A stretch of DNA of 64,000 bases from Variovorax ginsengisoli (GTDB lineage Bacteria; Pseudomonadota; Gammaproteobacteria; Burkholderiales; Burkholderiaceae_C). The stretch lies in contig NZ_JAUJZH010000018.1 in NCBI RefSeq assembly GCF_030486595.1, positions 62,001 to 126,000 of the forward strand. The letters run 5' to 3'. The notes beneath the pieces were generated by a model that was not told the origin of the DNA, made no database searches, and was given only the letters and a program-made list of their open reading frames with translations. This document shows, piece by piece, positions 32,349-41,552 of the stretch (positions are counted from its first letter, which is position 1; every line of letters begins with the position of its first letter). Position numbers and translations under genes: made by a program.

Positions 32349-33233
32349 ATGGCCGTCGCCACAGCCCCCACGGCACCCACCCAGACTTTCGAGGTTCGCC
32401 GCTTCGACGCACCCGTCGGCGCCGAGATCATCGGCCTCGACATATCGAAGCCCATCAACGAGGTCGATTTCGCGCGCATCCACCGCGCCCACCTCGACCA
32501 CCACGTGCTGGTTTTCCGCGACCAGCAGGTGGCGCCGGCGGACCACGTGGCCTTCAGCCGCCGCTTCGGTCCGCTCGAGATCCACGTGCTGCACCAGTTC
32601 CAGCTCCAAGGCCAGCCGGAGATCCTGATCGTCTCCAACATCAAGGAGAAGGGCGAGCCGATCGGGCTCGGCGACGCGGGCGTCTACTGGCACTCCGACA
32701 TCTCCTACAAGGACAAGCCCAGCCTCGGCTCGCTGCTGCATGCGCAGGAACTGCCGAGCGAAGGCGGCGACACGCTCTTCGCCGACCAGCACCTGGCGTG
32801 GGAGGCGCTCGATCCGGCGTTGCAGGAGCGCATTCTCGGGTTGAAGGCCGAGCACAGCTATCTCGCCAAGTACGAGGAACTGCGCGCCAGGAACCCGTGG
32901 CGCCCCAAGCTCTCGCAGGCGCAGATCGACCAGGTCGCGCCCGCCATCCAGCCCGTGGTCCGCACCCACCCGGAGACCGGCCGCAAGGCGCTCTTCGTCA
33001 GCGAGCATTTCACGACCCGCATCGTCGGCCTGCCGCAGGACGAAAGCGAGGCCCTGCTGGCCGAACTGTTCGTCCACAGCGTCAAGCCGGAATTCGTCTA
33101 CCGCCACCAGTGGGCGCCGCACGACCTGGTGTTCTGGGACAACCGCTCGCTCATGCACCTGGCGGCCGGCACGCCGGACGCGCTGCGCCGCAAGCTCTAT
33201 CGAACCACCATCCAGGGCGACACGCCTTTCTGA
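32349..33233 (+). CDS. TauD/TfdA-family 2-oxoglutarate-dependent dioxygenase
   Basis: 294 residues with the iron triad H115-x-D117 (VYWHSDISYKDKPSLGSLLH) and H270 in MHLAAGTPDALRRKLYRTT, plus R285 for 2-oxoglutarate. The family hydroxylates taurine, alkyl sulfates, aryl sulfonates or phenoxyacetates next to the leaving group, with release of sulfite in the sulfur branch. The ATG at 32349 is preferred to an upstream in-frame codon (32316). With a CysB-type regulator divergent and an ABC importer 8 bases downstream, a role in organosulfonate or sulfate-ester use fits best. The precise substrate is unknown, so no gene symbol is given. Confidence 0.88.
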   Translation: MAVATAPTAPTQTFEVRRFDAPVGAEIIGLDISKPINEVDFARIHRAHLDHHVLVFRDQQVAPADHVAFSRRFGPLEIHVLHQFQLQGQPEILIVSNIKEKGEPIGLGDAGVYWHSDISYKDKPSLGSLLHAQELPSEGGDTLFADQHLAWEALDPALQERILGLKAEHSYLAKYEELRARNPWRPKLSQAQIDQVAPAIQPVVRTHPETGRKALFVSEHFTTRIVGLPQDESEALLAELFVHSVKPEFVYRHQWAPHDLVFWDNRSLMHLAAGTPDALRRKLYRTTIQGDTPF

Positions 33234-33241
33234 TCCGCACC

Positions 33242-34252
33242 ATGAAGAACATCACCCGCAAGACCGCCGCGGTCCTCGCCGGCCTCGGCCTGCTGGCCGG
33301 CAGCCTGGCCGCCCGCGCCGAAGGCCAGATCCGCATTGCCGAACAGTTCGGCGTCGTCTACCTGCTGCTCAACGTGGCGCAGGACCAGAAGCTCATCGAG
33401 AAGCACGCCAAGGCCGCCGGCATCGATGCGAAGGTCAAGTGGGTCAAGCTCTCGGGCGGCTCGGCCGTGAATGATGCACTGCTCTCGGGCAGCATCGAGA
33501 TCGCCGGCGCCGGGGTCGGTCCGCTGCTCACGATCTGGGACCGCACCAAGGGCCGGCAGAACGTGAAGGGCGTGGCCTCGCTCGGCAACTTCCCGTACTA
33601 CCTGGTCAGCAACAACCCCGCCGTGAAGAGCATCGCCGACTTCACGGACAAGGACCGCATCGCGTTGCCGGCGGTCGGCGTGTCGGTGCAGTCGCGCGTG
33701 CTGCAACTGGCATCGGCCAAGCTGTGGGGCGACAAGGACTTCGCCCGCCTCGACAAGATCAGCGTGGCGCTGCCGCATCCCGATGCAGCCGCGGCGATCA
33801 TCAAGGGCGGCACCGAGATCACCGGCCATTTCGGCAACCCGCCGTTCCAGGAGCAGGAACTCGCCGGCAACCCGCAGGCGCACATCGTGCTCAGCTCCTA
33901 CCAGGTGCTGGGCGGGCCGGCTTCCGCCACGGTGCTGTACGCCACCGAGAAGTTCCGCGCCGAGAATCCGAAGACCTACCAGGCCTTCATCGAGGCGCTC
34001 AACGATGCCGCGCAGTTCGTCGCGGCCCATCCCGAGAAGGCGGCCGACATCTACATCAAGGTGAGCAACGCCAAGATCGACCGCGACCTGCTGATCAAGA
34101 TCATCAAGAACCCCGAGGTCCAGTTCAAGACCACGCCGCAGAACACCTACCAGCTCGCCGAGTTCATGCACCGGATCGGTGCCATCAAGAACAAGCCCGC
34201 CTCGGTGAAGGACTACTTCTTCGACGACGCCCAGAACGCGGCGGGGAACTGA
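33242..34252 (+). CDS. ABC transporter substrate-binding protein (NMT1/SsuA-like)
   Basis: 336 residues with a signal peptide (MKNITRKTAAVLAGLGLLA...ARAEG) and the NitT/SsuA-type binding core QFGVVYLLLNVAQDQKLIEK, LLSGSIEIAGAGVGPLL and a SVKDYFFDDAQN tail. It binds a small organic anion in the periplasm for the ATPase and permease that follow. It starts 8 bases after tauD ends and is followed by the ATPase gene after 4 bases, so the four genes form one unit. Confidence 0.9.
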   Translation: MKNITRKTAAVLAGLGLLAGSLAARAEGQIRIAEQFGVVYLLLNVAQDQKLIEKHAKAAGIDAKVKWVKLSGGSAVNDALLSGSIEIAGAGVGPLLTIWDRTKGRQNVKGVASLGNFPYYLVSNNPAVKSIADFTDKDRIALPAVGVSVQSRVLQLASAKLWGDKDFARLDKISVALPHPDAAAAIIKGGTEITGHFGNPPFQEQELAGNPQAHIVLSSYQVLGGPASATVLYATEKFRAENPKTYQAFIEALNDAAQFVAAHPEKAADIYIKVSNAKIDRDLLIKIIKNPEVQFKTTPQNTYQLAEFMHRIGAIKNKPASVKDYFFDDAQNAAGN

Positions 34253-34256
34253 GCGC

Positions 34257-35126
34257 ATGACGACGACAACGCTGCGCGCCGGTCCGGCCTTCGCGCGGCC
34301 CGTGCCCGCGCCGCAGCCCGCGGCGCCCGGGCCTGCCGCGGAAGCCGCGGCCGTGGGTGAGCCGCTGCTGCAGGTCGACGGCGTGAGCCTCGAATACCGC
34401 ACCCGCGAGCGCGTGGTGCGCGCCACGCACCGCGTGAGCTTCGACCTGCACGAGGCCGACCGCTTCGTGCTGCTCGGCCCTTCGGGCTGCGGCAAGTCGA
34501 CGCTGCTCAAGGCGATCGGCGGCTTCATCCGGCCGGTCGAAGGCGAGATCCGGCTCGACGGCCGCGGCGTGAGCGCGCCGGGGCCCGACCGGATCGTGGT
34601 GTTCCAGGAGTTCGACCAGCTGCCGCCGTGGAAGACGGTCCATCAGAACGTGATGTTTCCGCTCCTGGCCTCGCGCTCGCTGGGCCGGAAGGAAGCCGCC
34701 GAGCGCGCCCTGCACTACCTCGACAAGGTGGGGCTGGCCAGGTTCGCCGACGTCCATCCGCACCAGCTCTCCGGCGGCATGAAGCAGCGCGTGGCGATCG
34801 CCCGCGCGCTGGCGATGCAACCGCGCGTGCTGCTGATGGACGAGCCCTTCGCCGCCCTGGACGCGCTCACGCGCCGCAAGATGCAGGAAGAGCTGCTCGC
34901 GCTGTGGGACGAGGTGCGTTTCACGCTGCTGTTCGTCACCCATTCGATCGAGGAGGCGCTGGTGGTGGGCAACCGCATCGCGCTGCTGTCGCCCCATCCG
35001 GGCCGCATGCGTGCCGAGATCAACAGCCACGGCTTCACGCTCGGAAGCCTGGGCGGCAGCGAGTTCCAGGCGGCGTCGCAGCGGATCCATCGGATGCTGT
35101 TCGAGGAAGAGGGCGCAGGCGCATGA
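34257..35126 (+). CDS. ABC transporter ATP-binding protein (SsuB/TauB-like)
   Basis: 289 residues. Walker A LGPSGCGKSTLLKAI, Q-loop VVFQEFDQLPPWKTV, signature LSGGMKQRVAIARAL, Walker B VLLMDEPFAALD and the switch His in FVTHSIEEAL are all intact. The first 35 residues (Ala/Pro-rich) are an N-terminal extension not usual for the family. It energises the importer formed with the binding protein upstream and the permease downstream, whose ATG overlaps its TGA. Confidence 0.93.
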   Translation: MTTTTLRAGPAFARPVPAPQPAAPGPAAEAAAVGEPLLQVDGVSLEYRTRERVVRATHRVSFDLHEADRFVLLGPSGCGKSTLLKAIGGFIRPVEGEIRLDGRGVSAPGPDRIVVFQEFDQLPPWKTVHQNVMFPLLASRSLGRKEAAERALHYLDKVGLARFADVHPHQLSGGMKQRVAIARALAMQPRVLLMDEPFAALDALTRRKMQEELLALWDEVRFTLLFVTHSIEEALVVGNRIALLSPHPGRMRAEINSHGFTLGSLGGSEFQAASQRIHRMLFEEEGAGA

Positions 35127-35995
35127 GCGGTTTCCTGAATCCGCCGGTCCGCGGCGAATACGAGCGCAGGCTGGAGCCGTTCACCGAACTGCCGGTCGAA
35201 CGCGCGCTGCCTTTCGCGACCCGTGTCTGGGCGCAAGGCGGGGTACGCAAGGGACTGATCCTGGCGGTGCTCGCCGTGCTGTGGGAGCTGTTGGCGCGCT
35301 GGCAGGACAACGACCTGCTGTTGCCGACCTTCAGTGCCACCGCGCGCGCGCTGGTGGACGGGCTCGCGAGCGGCGAGTTGATCGACAAGGTGCGCATTTC
35401 CTTTGCCGTGCTGCTGCAGGGCTACCTGGCCGGCGTGCTGCTGGCCTTCGTCCTGACCACCCTCGCGGTGTCGACCCAGCTCGGACGCGACCTGCTGGAC
35501 ACGCTGACCTCGATGTTCAACCCGCTGCCCGCGATCGCGCTGCTGCCGCTGGCGCTGTTGTGGTTCGGACTGGGTCGCGGCAGCCTCGTCTTCGTGCTGA
35601 TCCATTCGGTCCTGTGGCCACTGGCGCTGAACACCTATGCCGGCTTCCAGGGGGTGCCCGAGACCTTGCGCATGGCGGGCCGCAACTATGGCCTGCGCGG
35701 CCTGCGCTACGTGCTGCAGATCCTGGTGCCGGCCGCATTGCCCGCGATCCTGTCGGGGCTGAAGATCGGATGGGCCTTCGCGTGGCGCACGCTGATCGCG
35801 GCCGAACTGGTGTTCGGTGCCTCGTCGGGCAAGGGCGGGCTCGGCTGGTACATCTTCCAGAACCGCAACGAGCTCTATACGGACCGGGTGTTCGCCGGCC
35901 TCGCCATGGTGGTCCTGATCGGACTGCTGGTGGAAGGCCTCGGCTTCGCGACGCTGGAGCGCCTGACGGTCCGACGCTGGGGCCAGCAGCGATAG
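35123..35995 (+). CDS. ABC transporter permease (SsuC/TauC-like)
   Basis: 290 residues with about six membrane helices after a hydrophilic N-terminus, and the BPD-transport EAA region ETLRMAGRNYGLRGLRYVLQI. It forms the membrane channel of the tauD-linked importer. The ATG at 35123 overlaps the ATPase stop codon (ATGA). No other gene follows on this strand; the next gene is convergent after 8 bases. Confidence 0.92.
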   Translation: MSGFLNPPVRGEYERRLEPFTELPVERALPFATRVWAQGGVRKGLILAVLAVLWELLARWQDNDLLLPTFSATARALVDGLASGELIDKVRISFAVLLQGYLAGVLLAFVLTTLAVSTQLGRDLLDTLTSMFNPLPAIALLPLALLWFGLGRGSLVFVLIHSVLWPLALNTYAGFQGVPETLRMAGRNYGLRGLRYVLQILVPAALPAILSGLKIGWAFAWRTLIAAELVFGASSGKGGLGWYIFQNRNELYTDRVFAGLAMVVLIGLLVEGLGFATLERLTVRRWGQQR

Positions 35996-36003
35996 CGGCC
36001 GGC

Positions 36004-36333
36004 TCAGCCCGCCGGGATGAAGCGGGCGACCGACAACAGCAGATAGATCACCAGGCACAAGGCAACGACGTCGAAGCCCTCGCCCCGAACGATGCCCAGA
36101 ACGCGCGCGGTCCAACGGGAGTCGCGCGGGCGAGCCGACGCATACGAGGCCGGGAAGCGATAGCCGCAGCATTTGCAGGCCTTGGAATGGAGCCGGTTGG
36201 CGGTGCTGCACAGGCCGCAGACCTCGACCGTCGAGTGCGTGGCGGTGACCAATGCCAGATCGACAAGGCTGCCGAAGCCCGCGACGGAAGGCGTCGGTCG
36301 CGGGGCCGCCTCGGATGCGCGCACAGGGGTCAT
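36004..36333 (-). CDS. Small zinc-ribbon protein with one membrane helix
   Basis: 109 residues. C-G-L-C and C-K-C-C (VCGLCSTANRLHSKACKCCG) form a four-cysteine zinc ribbon at about 40-60, and a single hydrophobic helix (VVALCLVIYLLLSVARF) lies near the C-terminus. ATG 36333 has AAGGAG seven bases upstream, whereas the ATG six bases earlier is too close to it. The topology implies a membrane-anchored zinc ribbon facing the cytoplasm; the role is unknown. Confidence 0.65.
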   Translation of the reverse strand: MTPVRASEAAPRPTPSVAGFGSLVDLALVTATHSTVEVCGLCSTANRLHSKACKCCGYRFPASYASARPRDSRWTARVLGIVRGEGFDVVALCLVIYLLLSVARFIPAG

Positions 36334-36376
36334 GGCCATCTCCTTAGCTGGGTCGACGTGATGCAACCTCGAGGAC

Positions 36377-36724
36377 CTATTCGCGGGGCGCCGCACGGCT
36401 GTCGCCCTGCCTCGTCAAGGCATGAACGACCTGCCGCACGAAATCACGCGCCGACTGCTGCTCGTGCGTCTCGGCCCGGACTCCAGCCTGCTCGAAGCCT
36501 TCCTGCCGGACCCAGGACAGCAGAGCATGGTCCGAAGCGGACAATTCGGGATCGCCCTGCGCCTCGCGATGCGCCAAGGCCACGCGCAGAGAAAAGCGCC
36601 ATTCGGCGGGGATGTCCAACAGGCTGTCGAGCAACCTGCTGGCGATCCGCGCCGCCCGCGGACCGAGCGTGCAGGCCGCACGGTAGTGCGCGGCGAGTGC
36701 GGCAGAGACGTCGGGCGTGGTCAT
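36377..36724 (-). CDS. Hypothetical protein, 115 residues
   Basis: A helix-rich, soluble protein (MTTPDVSAALAAHYRAACTL... and DPELSASDHALLSWVRQEGF) without a recognised domain, signal peptide or cysteine motif. It reads toward the zinc-ribbon gene with 43 bases between them, so the two may be co-transcribed. The 229 bases between its start and the big kinase hold no feature I can name apart from the promoters. Confidence 0.6.
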   Translation of the reverse strand: MTTPDVSAALAAHYRAACTLGPRAARIASRLLDSLLDIPAEWRFSLRVALAHREAQGDPELSASDHALLSWVRQEGFEQAGVRAETHEQQSARDFVRQVVHALTRQGDSRAAPRE

Positions 36725-36953
36725 GGGAGTGAGTAGAGCAAGCCCTGGGCCTGTTCAAGTCGCGCGGCGCATCGCGCGGCCATCCTCGACAGGTTGTCAG
36801 GCGCAGCGCGCCAGGCCCTTGGCGCATCGGCAAGTTGTGCTCGGCGCAGTCCAATCTTGCGGCAATCCTTGCAGGCGATCGCGGCGCCTCCCGACTCGCC
36901 AGATCGCATAATGGGCCTCGCGCGGAGCTGCCGAAGCCGGCTCTGTCGACGCC

Positions 36954-39900
36954 ATGAAGAACCTGACCCCCGATCATCTCGAAGAAGAACTCGGTACCCT
37001 GATCGACAACGTCGTTCCGACCCGCGGCTATGCCATGACGCCGCTGGTGGGCATCGGCGGCTCGGCCGGCGCCATCCCGGCGCTGCAAGCCTTCCTGAGC
37101 AGCCTCCCTCCCCGGTCCGGCATCGCCTATGCGGTCGTCCTGCACCTGGCGGCGGAGCGCGAGAGCATGCTGGCCGAGATCCTGCAGCGCAGCACCTCGA
37201 TGCGCGTGCTACAGGTCAACGAGGCGCTGAAGGTCCAGCCTGACACCGTCTATGTCATTCCGCCCGGCAAGGCTCTCCAATCGGCCGATGGCTATCTGCA
37301 ACTGGCCGACCTCGACCGTGTCCCCGGCAAGCGCATGGCGGTCGACCTGTTCTTCCGCGGGCTCGCGGACACCCATGGCCCGCACGCCGGGGCGGTGGTG
37401 CTGTCCGGCGGCGACGGCGACGGCGCCATCGGAATCAAGCGCATCAAGGAACGCGGCGGCCTCACCATCGCGCAAGACCCGGCCGAAGCCGAGCATCCCG
37501 GCATGCCGGCCGCAGCGATCGCCACCGGCATGGTGGACTGGATCCTGCCGGTGGCCGAAATCCCATCCCGCCTGCTCGACTACTACGGCATCGAGAAGCG
37601 GCTGCGCCTGCCGCCGGAAGAGGGCCCGCATCCGGCCCTGGCGGCCGGCACCGCGGCGGCCGACGAAGCCCCGTTGCGAGACGTCCTGGCCTTCCTGCGC
37701 GCGCGCACCGGCCGCGACTTCTCCTATTACAAGCGCGCGACCATCGTGCGCCGGATCGCGCGCCGGATGCAGGTCAACGGCGTTGACAGCCTGACGGCGT
37801 ACCTCGATTGCCTGCGCACCCGTTCCGGCGAATCCGGGGCGCTGCTGCAGGACCTGCTGATCTCGGTCACCAACTTCTTTCGCGATGCCGAGTGCTTCGA
37901 CGCGCTGAATCGCCACCTCCCGGCGCTGTTCGAAGGCAAGGGGCCGAACGACGCCGTGCGTGTGTGGGTGGCCGCCTGCGCAACCGGCGAGGAGGCCTAC
38001 TCGATCGCGATCCTGCTGCTGGAGCACGCCCGCACGCTGGAGGCCCCGCCCACCCTTCAGCTCTTCGCTTCCGACCTCGACGACCGCGCGGTCCAGACCG
38101 GCCGCGAGGGCCGCTATCCGCTGGCCATCCAGGCCGACCTCTCGCCCGAGCGGTTGAGGCGCTATTTCATCAAGGAGCACGACGGCTACCGGGTTCGCCG
38201 CGAGGTGCGCGAGATGGTCCTGTTCGCCTCCCACGACCTGCTGCGCGACTCGCCTTTCTCACGGCTCGACCTGATCAGCTGCCGCAACCTGCTGATCTAC
38301 CTGGATCCGACGGCGCAGGCCCGCGTCTTCGAGGTGCTGGGCTTTGCGCTGATGCCTCACGGCCGCCTCTTCCTCGGCGTCTCCGAATCGGTGGAGGACG
38401 GCAACCCGCATTTCCGCGTGCTCGACAAGAAGCACCGCATCTATGCCCGCCGCGACGTGCCGATCGCGGGGATTCCGCTGCCGGCCGGGCCGAGCAGCCT
38501 GGCCCTTGCGATGGACGTCGGGCATGCCCTGCGCGAAGCGCCGATCGTGGCCGGTCGCGTCTTCCAGCAGGCTTCGCTCGGGTCGAGCCGCGCCGGTGCG
38601 GACGGGCGCAGCGCGTCCTGGGGCGACGTGCACCTGAAGCTGCTGGAGCACCTCTGCGCGCCGTCGCTGCTGATCGATCGAAACGACGACATCGTCCATC
38701 TGTCGGCCAGCGCGGGCCGGTTCCTGCACTATGGCGCCGGCGAGCCGACACGCAACCTGCTGCGGCTGGCGCTCGCGGACCTGCGCATCGAATTGCGCGC
38801 GGCGCTGCACCAGGCCACGCGCACCGGCCTGCCGGTCGAGTCCCCGCCCACGGCGGTGACGATCGACGGCAGTACGCGCCGGATCGCGATCCGCGTGATC
38901 CCGGTGCGCGACGGTGGGCTGGATTTCACGCTGGTCATCTTCGATTCGCCGCCGCAGCCGGGCCTGGATTCCACTGCGCCGCCGCCGGCGCGCGCGGATG
39001 CCGATCCGCTCGTCCAGCAGCTCGACCACGAACTCGAGCGCATGCGCTCCCACCTGCAGGACACGGTCGAGCAGTACGAGAACTCGACCCAGGAACTCAA
39101 GGCCAGCAACGAAGAACTCCAGGCGATCAACGAGGAGCTTCGCTCGGCCACGGAAGAACTGGAGACCAGCCGCGAAGAGCTGCAGTCGATCAACGAGGAG
39201 CTGACCACCGTCAACCACGAACTCAAGTGCAAGGTAGACGAGCTCGCGCATGCCAACAGCGACATGCAGAACCTCATGAACGCGACCGCGATCGCCACCG
39301 TCTTTCTCGACCGCGACCTGCGCATCACGCGCTACACGCCTGCCGCGGTGCGCCTGTTCAACCTGATTCCCGGCGACGTCGGTCGACCGTTGTCCGACCT
39401 CGCCTCGCAGCTGCAATACCCCGCGCTGGGCGACGACGCGGCCCATGTGCTCGACAAGCTGATTCCCATCGAACGCGAGGTCGGGCGCGACGACGGCAGC
39501 TGGTTCATGGCCCGCCTGCTTCCCTACCGGACCACCGAGGACCGCATCGCGGGCGTCGTGCTGTCGTTCATCAACATCACCGAGCGCAAGCAGGCCGAGC
39601 AGGTGAGCCAGTGGCTGTCGACGGTGGTCGCCTCGTCGGTCGACGCCATCATCAGCTTCTCGCTCGAAGGACAGATCCTGAGCTGGAACAGCGGCGCGCA
39701 GCGCATCTTCGGCTATGCGGCCGAAGAGGCCGTCGGCCGCTCGATCACGATGCTCGCACCGGATGGGGATCCGCTCGAGCGGTTGGGCATCCTCGAACGC
39801 GTGAGGCACAACCAGAGCGTCGAGAACCTGGAGACCGTGTATGTCGCGAAGGACGGGACGCGGATCGAGCTGTCGCTCACGGTCTCGCCGATCGTCGATG

Positions 39901-41552
39901 CGCGCCGCGCCGTCGTCGGCGCCACGGCGACCGCGCGCGACATCGGGGAAGCCAAGCGTGCGCAGGAGGCGCTGCGCCGCAGCGAGGAACACCTGCGGCT
40001 GGTGGTCGAGAACGCGCGCGACTACGCCATCTTCTCCACCGACATCCACCGGGTCATCACGAGCTGGAACGCCGGTGCCGAGCGCCTGCTCGGCTACTCC
40101 GAGGCCGAAGTCAAGGGACTTCAGGCAGACATCATCTTCACGCCCGAAGACCGGGCCGCCAATGCGCCCAGGCAGGAAGCCGAGACCGCCACGTTCAACG
40201 AGCGCGCCGCGGACGAACGCTTCCACCAGCGCAAGGACGGCACGCGCTTCTGGGGCAGCGGCGTGCTGATGCGCATGCATGACGAAAGCGGGCGCGTGAT
40301 CGGCTTCGTCAAGGTGCTGCAGGATCAAACCGTGGCGCGGGAAGCGCAAGCGGCGCTCGAGCGCAGCCAGTCGAACCTGCTGGAGGCCCTGCGTCAGAAC
40401 GAGCACGCCCGGGCCGAACTCGAATCGGCGGACGCCGCCAAGGACCGCTTCATCGCCGTGCTGTCGCACGAACTGCGCAATCCCCTGGCCTCGATGGCGA
40501 GCGCGTCCGACCTGCTGGCCGGCGACCAGGCGGACGCGGACGAGCGGCGGCGTGCCGCGCAGGTGGTCCAGCGCCAGGTGCGCAGCATGAAGCTGCTCGT
40601 CGACGACCTGCTCGATGTCTCTCGCCTGGCGATCGGGCAACTCGAGCTGCGCCGACTCGACGTCACCGTCGCGAACCTCGTCGGCGCGGCCGTCGAGACC
40701 GCCATCCCGCTGATCGAGGCCGCGGGACACACGCTCAAGATCGAACTGCCTTCGACGCCGGTCCATGTGCATGTCGATCCCTTGCGCATCGGCCAGGCCC
40801 TCGTGAACCTGCTCGCCAACGCGGCGCGCTACACGCCCGCAGGTGGCGCGCTGCTGCTGGCCGCGCAGTCCGAGGCCGATTCGGTGCGCATCTCGGTGGT
40901 CGACAATGGCGTCGGCATGGAGCCCGAAACTATCGCGCGCATCTTCGAGCTCTATGCCCAGGGCCCCGCCGCGACGGACCGCGCCAACGAAGGGCTCGGC
41001 ATCGGCCTGGCCCTGGTGCGCAGCATCGTGGAGCAGCACGGCGGGCGCATCGAGGCCTTCAGCGACGGCCTGGGCCGAGGCAGCCGGTTCAGCGTGACCC
41101 TGCCGCTGGCAGCGCCGGTGGCGGAGCCGGCCCAAGCCGCGAAGCCGGAACCTGCGCGGTCGCCAACGCCGCTTCGGATCCTGGTGGCCGACGACAACGT
41201 CGACGCCGGCTGGACGCTCGGCCGGCTGCTGCAGCTGGCGGGCCACGAGACCATGGTGGTGTCGAATGGGACGCAGGCGCTCGAGACGGCCGCACGCCAG
41301 CATCCGGATGCGGCGATCCTCGACATCGGCATGCCGGACATCAACGGCGTCGACGTGGCACGCGCCCTGCGGGAGCAAGCCTGGGCGGCGCGGATGGCGC
41401 TGGTCGCCCTCAGCGGATGGGGCGACGCGGCCACCCGTCACGACGGCGCCCAGGTCTTCGATGCGCACCTCACCAAGCCGGCGAGCACCGCCAAGGTGCT
41501 CGAGGCCGTGATCCGGGCGCGGGAGGCCCGGGCCCGGGCTCAGGAAGACTGA
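36954..41552 (+). CDS. CheB-CheR-PAS hybrid histidine kinase
   Basis: 1532 residues in this order: CheB methylesterase (29-215; S37, H64, D156), CheR N- and C-terminal methyltransferase domains (about 235-490, LISCRNLLIYLDP), and a long coiled coil (about 690-775, heptads of NEELQ). After that come three PAS domains (about 780-1130), HisKA with H1172 in LSHELRNPLAS, HATPase (about 1270-1385) and a receiver with D1457. The catalytic residues of each module look intact. Such CheB/CheR-PAS fusions link chemoreceptor-like methylation enzymes to phosphorelay output rather than to flagella. It ends 13 bases inside the convergent response regulator gene, which may be its partner. Confidence 0.9.
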   Translation: MKNLTPDHLEEELGTLIDNVVPTRGYAMTPLVGIGGSAGAIPALQAFLSSLPPRSGIAYAVVLHLAAERESMLAEILQRSTSMRVLQVNEALKVQPDTVYVIPPGKALQSADGYLQLADLDRVPGKRMAVDLFFRGLADTHGPHAGAVVLSGGDGDGAIGIKRIKERGGLTIAQDPAEAEHPGMPAAAIATGMVDWILPVAEIPSRLLDYYGIEKRLRLPPEEGPHPALAAGTAAADEAPLRDVLAFLRARTGRDFSYYKRATIVRRIARRMQVNGVDSLTAYLDCLRTRSGESGALLQDLLISVTNFFRDAECFDALNRHLPALFEGKGPNDAVRVWVAACATGEEAYSIAILLLEHARTLEAPPTLQLFASDLDDRAVQTGREGRYPLAIQADLSPERLRRYFIKEHDGYRVRREVREMVLFASHDLLRDSPFSRLDLISCRNLLIYLDPTAQARVFEVLGFALMPHGRLFLGVSESVEDGNPHFRVLDKKHRIYARRDVPIAGIPLPAGPSSLALAMDVGHALREAPIVAGRVFQQASLGSSRAGADGRSASWGDVHLKLLEHLCAPSLLIDRNDDIVHLSASAGRFLHYGAGEPTRNLLRLALADLRIELRAALHQATRTGLPVESPPTAVTIDGSTRRIAIRVIPVRDGGLDFTLVIFDSPPQPGLDSTAPPPARADADPLVQQLDHELERMRSHLQDTVEQYENSTQELKASNEELQAINEELRSATEELETSREELQSINEELTTVNHELKCKVDELAHANSDMQNLMNATAIATVFLDRDLRITRYTPAAVRLFNLIPGDVGRPLSDLASQLQYPALGDDAAHVLDKLIPIEREVGRDDGSWFMARLLPYRTTEDRIAGVVLSFINITERKQAEQVSQWLSTVVASSVDAIISFSLEGQILSWNSGAQRIFGYAAEEAVGRSITMLAPDGDPLERLGILERVRHNQSVENLETVYVAKDGTRIELSLTVSPIVDARRAVVGATATARDIGEAKRAQEALRRSEEHLRLVVENARDYAIFSTDIHRVITSWNAGAERLLGYSEAEVKGLQADIIFTPEDRAANAPRQEAETATFNERAADERFHQRKDGTRFWGSGVLMRMHDESGRVIGFVKVLQDQTVAREAQAALERSQSNLLEALRQNEHARAELESADAAKDRFIAVLSHELRNPLASMASASDLLAGDQADADERRRAAQVVQRQVRSMKLLVDDLLDVSRLAIGQLELRRLDVTVANLVGAAVETAIPLIEAAGHTLKIELPSTPVHVHVDPLRIGQALVNLLANAARYTPAGGALLLAAQSEADSVRISVVDNGVGMEPETIARIFELYAQGPAATDRANEGLGIGLALVRSIVEQHGGRIEAFSDGLGRGSRFSVTLPLAAPVAEPAQAAKPEPARSPTPLRILVADDNVDAGWTLGRLLQLAGHETMVVSNGTQALETAARQHPDAAILDIGMPDINGVDVARALREQAWAARMALVALSGWGDAATRHDGAQVFDAHLTKPASTAKVLEAVIRAREARARAQED

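Noticed and set aside
36725..36953. A tRNA or small RNA ahead of the hybrid kinase
   Set aside because: No cloverleaf or strong hairpin was recognised by eye; the stretch is treated as an ordinary promoter region.
38259..41468. A 1069-codon minus-strand frame inside the hybrid kinase gene
   Set aside because: It is the antisense shadow of the CheB-CheR-PAS kinase, which has many verified motifs. No start with a ribosome site or domain was found.
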